From assembly GCA_025462985.1 (NCBI GenBank), contig JAOAPP010000128.1, positions 1-6,234 on the forward strand: DNA of 6,234 nt, in the 5' to 3' direction. How positions within the stretch are numbered: position 1 is the first letter of the stretch; every line of letters starts with the position of its first letter. The DNA is from Bryobacterales bacterium (GTDB lineage Bacteria; Acidobacteriota; Terriglobia; Bryobacterales; Bryobacteraceae). Made by a program: the position numbers and the translations under genes. The notes beneath the pieces are model-generated. The model was not told the DNA's origin. It saw nothing but the letters and a program-made list of their open reading frames with translations, and did not search any database. Positions 1 to 3,788 of the stretch are shown in pieces.

Positions 1-483
1 GGCGCGTATTACAAAGCCTTCTGGGCCGATCCTCCCTCGTGTGCTGTTGGTGAGCCACGCAAGAAGTATCGCGGCGAGCGATCATTTCCACTGGTTCTGC
101 AGAATGTTCACCGATATTTCCTCTATCTTGCGCTCGTTTTTCTGGTGTTGTTGGCGCTCGACGTTTGGCGGGCGTTTTGGTTTGCTAATCCGGATACCGG
201 TCGAATCCAGTTCGGAATCGGCGTGGGAACCGTAGTGCTAGCGGTTAACGTTGTGTTGCTTGGGAGCTACACGTTTGGATGCCACTCGCTACGTCACCTC
301 ATAGGCGGACGGCTCGATGAGATTTCCAAATCGCCGATTCGCCGGAAGTCGTACAACTGTGCGGGGTGCCTGAACCGCCGCCACATGCTGTTTGCGTGGA
401 TGAGCTTATTCGCGGTGATGTTCGCTGACCTGTACGTACGTTTGTGCGCCATGGGGATCTGGTCTGACTGGAGACTTCTTTGA
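1..483 (+). CDS. sdhC: Succinate dehydrogenase membrane anchor subunit SdhC, type F-like (5'-truncated)
   Basis: Frame 1 is open from the first base to a TGA at 481-483, giving 160 visible residues; the start lies to the left of the window. The product should anchor complex II in the cytoplasmic membrane and carry the quinone site. Three hydrophobic segments are visible, at about residues 39-61, 71-92 and 129-151 (numbered from the first codon). Conserved-looking polar residues flank them: H37 before the first segment, the cluster C94-H95-x3-H99 after the second, and C120-x2-C123-x4-H128 before the third. The wording of the FGCHSLRHLIGG and RRHMLFAW stretches matches my memory of the mycobacterial Sdh1 anchor, whose membrane part holds a Rieske-type 2Fe-2S cluster. 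The Cys and His residues are therefore candidate cluster ligands, though this is inference. A haem b anchor is the alternative. The gene directly precedes sdhA and overlaps it by one base (TGATG). No sdhD follows, so this would be the only anchor subunit unless one lies upstream. Confidence 0.85.
   Translation, partial: GAYYKAFWADPPSCAVGEPRKKYRGERSFPLVLQNVHRYFLYLALVFLVLLALDVWRAFWFANPDTGRIQFGIGVGTVVLAVNVVLLGSYTFGCHSLRHLIGGRLDEISKSPIRRKSYNCAGCLNRRHMLFAWMSLFAVMFADLYVRLCAMGIWSDWRLL
470..473 (+). promoter_or_regulatory. Ribosome binding site of sdhA
   Basis: GGAG lies within the sdhC coding sequence, nine bases before the ATG at 483. This supports ATG 483 over the in-frame TTG at 480 as the sdhA start. 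The TGATG stop/start overlap implies that sdhA translation is coupled to sdhC. Confidence 0.6.
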
Positions 484-2291
484 TGCTGGAGTACCAGACG
501 CACGAGTACGATGTGCTGGTAATCGGGGCGGGCGGAGCGGGACTGAGGGCGGCAATCGAAGCATCAGCCAATGGTGCGCGCGTCGGCGTTGTGACAAAAA
601 GCCTGCTCGGCAAGGCGCATACTGTCATGGCGGAAGGCGGTATCGCGGCAGCGCTCTCCAATGTCGATGAACGCGACAACTGGAAGGTCCATTTTGCAGA
701 CACCATGCGGGGCGGACAATATCTCAATAACTGGCGCATGGCCGAACTGCACGCGAAAGAAGCACCAGATCGTGTGCGCGAGTTGGAAGGGTGGGGCGCT
801 CTCTTCGATCGCACGAAAGACGGCCGTATTCTGCAGCGCAATTTCGGCGGCCACCGCTATCCACGCCTGGCACACGTGGGCGATCGGACTGGATTGGAGA
901 TGATCCGAACCTTGCAGGACCACGGCATTCATCTGGGCATGGAAGTTCACATGGAGTGCACGGTTCTGGTTTTGCTGAAGGACGAGGGCCGCATCGCTGG
1001 CGCTTTCGGCTATGAGCGGGAGCGGGGCAGGTTCCTGCTCTTTCGAGCGAAAGCGGTCGTACTAGCAACAGGAGGAATCGGGCGAGCCTACAAGATCACA
1101 AGCAACAGTTGGGAATACACCGGCGATGGACATTCCCTGGCTTATGGGGCCGGCGCATCGCTCATCGATATGGAATTTGTTCAGTTCCATCCGACGGGTA
1201 TGATTTGGCCTCCCAGCGTTAGGGGCATTCTGGTGACTGAGGGAGTGCGGGGTGAAGGCGGTGTACTCAAGAACAAAGATGGCCGCCGGTTCATGTTCGA
1301 CGATATCCCGGAGAATTACCGATCACAAACGGCAGACAGTGAAGAGGAAGGCTGGCGGTATACACAAGGCGACCGGAATGCGCGGCGTCCCCCGGAATTG
1401 CTCACTCGGGATCATGTCGCGAGGTGCATCATGCGGGAAGTTCGCGAGGGAAGGGGCAGTCCGCATGGCGGCGTCTTCCTGGATATTGCGTGGATCAAGA
1501 CTCGCGTCCCGACCGGCGCCGAATATATCAAGCGAAAATTACCGAACATGTATCACCAGTTCAAACAGCTGGCGGGCGTCGATATCACAAACGAGGTGAT
1601 GGAAGTTGGACCCACCACGCACTACACCATGGGCGGTGTCCGGGTGGACCCCGATACCCAGATGTCGGACTTGCCCGGTTTGTTTGCGGCGGGTGAGTGC
1701 GCCGGCGGTCTGCATGGCGCTAACCGGCTAGGCGGCAATTCGCTTTCCGATCTGCTGGTATTCGGGAAACGTGGAGGCGAGTACGCAGCCAAGTTCGCGA
1801 GTGAAAACGGTGCCGTTAGCATCAATCTGGATGAGATTGAAGCAGCGGCTCGCTGGGCGCTGGAGCCGTTCGAGCGAACGGGTGAAAACCCTTACGAGGT
1901 GCAGCAAGACCTGCAGGAGTTGATGCAGGATCTGGCTGGCATCGTACGGCGTGAGGGGGAGATGCGTGACGCACTGGAAGCGCTCAACAAGCTTGTATGT
2001 AGAGCCAAGCGAGTAGGGGTGCCGGGTAACCGCGAGTACAACGGCGGGTGGCATACGGCGCTGGACTTACGACATCTGCTTACGGTCGCCGAGATCGTCA
2101 CTCGTACGGCGATCGAGCGCAAAGAGAGTCGCGGAGCGCATTTCCGGGAGGACTACCCGTCAAAAAACGACCAGGAGGGCGGCAGCAATATCGTCGTCCA
2201 ACGAAGCAAGTCAGGGGAAATGGAAATAAGGCGTGAGCCACTCATGGCTTTGCCTTCGGAGCTGAACCAGGTTATCGACGAGATGAAATAA
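483..2291 (+). CDS. sdhA: Succinate dehydrogenase flavoprotein subunit SdhA
   Basis: The 602-residue flavoprotein of complex II oxidises succinate to fumarate at the cytoplasmic membrane face and passes electrons to SdhB. The N-terminal FAD-binding fold shows GAGGAG at residues 15-20. H46, in the AHTVMAEGG stretch, aligns with the histidine that carries covalent FAD in SdhA/FrdA. Substrate-site residues are present: H236 in FHPTG, E253 and R256 in TEGVRGEGG, H380 in HYTMGG, and R415 in GANRLGGNS. R256 corresponds to the catalytic proton-shuttle arginine. The C-terminal domain ends in the family's ESRGAH motif and a DYP. The stretch between R256 and H380 is about 55 residues longer than in E. 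coli SdhA (by memory of its R286 and H354). Part of this is an acidic and arginine-rich segment around 273-305, a feature I associate with mycobacterial Sdh1. ATG 483 is chosen because it has a GGAG nine bases upstream and overlaps the sdhC stop. Fumarate reductase activity cannot be excluded from sequence, but the SdhC and SdhB types favour succinate oxidation. Confidence 0.95.
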   Translation: MLEYQTHEYDVLVIGAGGAGLRAAIEASANGARVGVVTKSLLGKAHTVMAEGGIAAALSNVDERDNWKVHFADTMRGGQYLNNWRMAELHAKEAPDRVRELEGWGALFDRTKDGRILQRNFGGHRYPRLAHVGDRTGLEMIRTLQDHGIHLGMEVHMECTVLVLLKDEGRIAGAFGYERERGRFLLFRAKAVVLATGGIGRAYKITSNSWEYTGDGHSLAYGAGASLIDMEFVQFHPTGMIWPPSVRGILVTEGVRGEGGVLKNKDGRRFMFDDIPENYRSQTADSEEEGWRYTQGDRNARRPPELLTRDHVARCIMREVREGRGSPHGGVFLDIAWIKTRVPTGAEYIKRKLPNMYHQFKQLAGVDITNEVMEVGPTTHYTMGGVRVDPDTQMSDLPGLFAAGECAGGLHGANRLGGNSLSDLLVFGKRGGEYAAKFASENGAVSINLDEIEAAARWALEPFERTGENPYEVQQDLQELMQDLAGIVRREGEMRDALEALNKLVCRAKRVGVPGNREYNGGWHTALDLRHLLTVAEIVTRTAIERKESRGAHFREDYPSKNDQEGGSNIVVQRSKSGEMEIRREPLMALPSELNQVIDEMK

Positions 2292-2298
2292 GGAGAGG
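2291..2298 (+). promoter_or_regulatory. Ribosome binding site of sdhB
   Basis: AGGAGAGG begins at the last base of the sdhA stop codon and lies five bases before the ATG at 2304. An ATG at 2299 is out of frame with sdhB, and its reading frame has no family features. The signal therefore fixes the start at 2304 rather than at the internal ATG at 2316. Confidence 0.75.
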
Positions 2299-2303
2299 AT
2301 GCG

Positions 2304-3038
2304 ATGTCCGCTGCGATGTTTCGTATCTGGCGCGGGGGTAACGGAAATGGCAGTTTCCGGGAGTACACGACCGAAGTCGCCCCGGGAATGGTGGTGCTCG
2401 ATGCAGTTCATCGCATCCAGGCGGAGCAGGCTAATGATCTGGCAGTCCGATGGAATTGCAAGGCGGGCAAGTGCGGCTCCTGTTCGGCGGAGATAAATGG
2501 CCTGCCGCGTCTGATGTGCATGACCCGGCTTGATACTCTTCCGCTGGAGGAGCCGATCACAATTGAGCCGATGAAGAGCTTCCCGCTGATTAAGGATCTG
2601 GTGACGGATGTTTCCTGGAACTACCAGGTGAAGAAGACAATCCGCCCATTTACACCGCGACCCGCTGCTGCCGATGGTAGCTGGCGCATGGCCCAGGAGG
2701 ACGTGGATCGAGTGCAGGAGTTCCGCAAGTGCATCGAGTGCTACCTGTGTCAAGACGTCTGCCATGTTCTGCGGGAGCATCACTTGCACGGGCAATTCGT
2801 TGGACCACGGCTTCTCGTTTTCACGGCTGCGCTTGAGATGCATCCGCTCGACACCGGGCGGCGGACAGACGATTTGCATCGAGAGCACGGCATCGGATAC
2901 TGCAACATTACAAAGTGCTGCACGACCGTGTGCCCCGAAGGAATCACAATCACTGACAATGCAATTATTCCGCTGAAGGAGCGTGTAGTGGACGACCACT
3001 TCGATCCTTTGCGGAAGCTGTTTCGAATATTCAAATGA
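2304..3038 (+). CDS. sdhB: Succinate dehydrogenase iron-sulfur subunit SdhB
   Basis: This 244-residue protein wires SdhA to the membrane anchor through three iron-sulfur clusters. The N-terminal ferredoxin-like domain has C52, C57, C60 and C72 (CKAGKCGSC followed by RLMC), the full four-cysteine 2Fe-2S set. The C-terminal helical domain has C143, C146, C149 and C153 in CIECYLCQDVC, then C200, C205, C206 and C210 in CNITKCCTTVCP. By analogy with E. coli SdhB, C143/C146/C149/C210 would bind 4Fe-4S and C153/C200/C206 would bind 3Fe-4S; C205 is an additional cysteine next to a ligand. The residue after C153 is His where many homologues have Pro. Length and wording (RWNCKAGKCGSCSAEING, EFRKCIEC) closely recall the mycobacterial Sdh1 SdhB. 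The gene sits 12 bases after sdhA in the same operon. Its stop overlaps an ATG (ATGA at 3035), but that ATG is probably not the start of the next gene. Confidence 0.95.
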   Translation: MSAAMFRIWRGGNGNGSFREYTTEVAPGMVVLDAVHRIQAEQANDLAVRWNCKAGKCGSCSAEINGLPRLMCMTRLDTLPLEEPITIEPMKSFPLIKDLVTDVSWNYQVKKTIRPFTPRPAAADGSWRMAQEDVDRVQEFRKCIECYLCQDVCHVLREHHLHGQFVGPRLLVFTAALEMHPLDTGRRTDDLHREHGIGYCNITKCCTTVCPEGITITDNAIIPLKERVVDDHFDPLRKLFRIFK

Positions 3039-3044
3039 AGGAGG
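3038..3044 (+). promoter_or_regulatory. Ribosome binding site of the fourth operon gene
   Basis: AAGGAGG, a near-perfect anti-Shine-Dalgarno match, starts at the last base of the sdhB stop codon. It is five bases before the ATG at 3050. It lies downstream of the alternative in-frame ATG at 3035, so it decides the start in favour of 3050. Confidence 0.8.
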
Positions 3045-3049
3045 ACAAA

Positions 3050-3550
3050 ATGCAGTTCGAGTTGAAATTGCTTTCGCGCGAGGCGATCCCCGAAGCGCTC
3101 GAGAAAGCGGTGCGATACCGCCTGCTCAATGAACCCTCTCTGGCGGAAAGTATTTGCCTGGATGTTCTACGAATCGCCCCGGCCAATCAAACTGCTCTGG
3201 TGACGTTGTTGCTCGCCCTGACGGACCAGTTTGGGATCGAAGTGACCGCATCGCAAGCGAAAGAGGTTCTGGAAAAGCTAAGTGGCGAATACGAGCGGTT
3301 TTACTATGCCGGAATTATCGCTGAACGTTCGGCAAGAGCTCGCCTCCGTGGTGGACGTCCGGGCGCAGCTTTCAAAGCGTATGAGGAGCTTACGGAGGCA
3401 ATGCGTTGGTATGAGAGGGCGCAAGCGTCGCGGAATCCCGGGAATGACGATTCGATTTTGCGCTGGAACACGTGTGCGAGAACTCTGATGCAGCACAATG
3501 AACTGCGTCCACGGCCGGAAGAGAGGTTCGAGCCGGTTCTGGACGACTAA
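3050..3550 (+). CDS. Unknown TPR-like helical protein encoded in the sdh operon
   Basis: This 166-residue soluble protein has no signal peptide or membrane segment and no function I recognise. Residues about 16-50 read like a tetratricopeptide unit: alternating small and large helix residues, AESICLDVLRIAP, then an asparagine and a second hydrophobic helix (TALVTLLLAL). A second helical pair follows at about 65-120, with Tyr- and Arg-rich stretches (YERFYYAGIIAERSARARLR, then FKAYEELTEAMRWYERA). The C-terminus is charged and proline-containing. There are few cysteines and no metal or catalytic motif. ATG 3050 is preferred to ATG 3035 because of AAGGAGG five bases upstream; using 3035 would add five residues. 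The gene is 11 bases after sdhB and clearly in the same transcript, so a role with complex II, for example as a chaperone, assembly factor or peripheral subunit, is a reasonable inference. There is no direct evidence for this. It shows no resemblance to SdhE, whose short form and RGxxE motif are absent. Confidence 0.85.
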   Translation: MQFELKLLSREAIPEALEKAVRYRLLNEPSLAESICLDVLRIAPANQTALVTLLLALTDQFGIEVTASQAKEVLEKLSGEYERFYYAGIIAERSARARLRGGRPGAAFKAYEELTEAMRWYERAQASRNPGNDDSILRWNTCARTLMQHNELRPRPEERFEPVLDD

Positions 3551-3592
3551 AGCGAGGATTGAAGGAAAAGAGCGCGCAACGAAGTTGTGGTT

Positions 3593-3608
3593 GGGTTCGG
3601 GAACCTTT
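3593..3608 (+). terminator. Weak candidate terminator hairpin after the sdh operon
   Basis: GGTT, a CGGG loop and AACC form a four-base-pair stem at 3594-3605, extendable by one G-T pair, followed by TTT at 3606-3608. It lies about 45 bases after the last stop of the operon. An outer pair, GAAGTT at 3581-3586 with AACTTC at 3617-3622, could enclose it. The stem is short and the T-run minimal, so this is only a possibility. Confidence 0.2.
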
Positions 3609-3665
3609 GCTGCTGAAACTTCACCAACGGAATTTCGCTTCCTGCCGATGTACCAGACAGAATGC

Positions 3666-3716
3666 TTATCCGGTCAGTTCCCGCCTTAGGGCCAGCTTCA
3701 GTTGCAGTTCGGATAA
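3666..3716. repeat. Inverted repeat with 7-base arms in the convergent spacer
   Basis: TTATCCG at 3666-3672 is exactly complementary in inverted order to CGGATAA at 3710-3716, with 37 bases between. The inner sequence adds only a three-base CCC/GGG pairing, so the folded form is not strong. Its place between two converging genes would suit a bidirectional termination or RNA-processing element, but it may be chance. Confidence 0.25.
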
Positions 3717-3788
3717 AATCGGGATTGTACTGCATGTCTTTCACGGACCTGCGGGCACGGAACCACATTACACGAACTTTCTCTGACT

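Larger units (their letters stand above)
3551..3788 (+). other. Convergent intergenic region between the sdh operon and the aminopeptidase gene
   Basis: These 238 bases hold no gene I can support. Several short reading frames cross it on both strands, but none has a good ribosome binding site or recognisable protein features. Both flanking genes end here, so transcription terminators for both strands are expected. Only weak inverted repeats are visible (listed separately), and neither is a classic GC-rich hairpin with a long T-run. Confidence 0.7.

Noticed and set aside
41..235. A 64-codon + strand frame near the left edge
   Set aside because: It overlaps the open sdhC frame, which has clear membrane segments and family resemblance.
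299..841. A 180-codon - strand frame across the sdhC/sdhA junction
   Set aside because: The product is Ser/Arg/Pro-rich low-complexity sequence antisense to two confident genes.
2211..2999. A 262-codon open frame on the - strand across sdhB
   Set aside because: It lies opposite the cluster-ligand-containing sdhB and has no recognisable features; it is a shadow frame.
3702..3719. A promoter-like TTGCAG with TAAAAT in the spacer
   Set aside because: The two elements are only six bases apart, and transcription to the right would run antisense into the aminopeptidase gene with no + strand gene to serve.
3547..3768. A 73-codon - strand frame in the convergent spacer
   Set aside because: It has an ATG start but no Shine-Dalgarno sequence in front, no recognisable motif, and overlaps the 3' end of the fourth operon gene by only a few bases. 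It was not strong enough to call.
3559..3786. A 75-codon + strand frame starting at TTG in the spacer
   Set aside because: It has a weak start and Cys/Arg/Ser-rich content without pattern, and it ends by chance just before the aminopeptidase stop.
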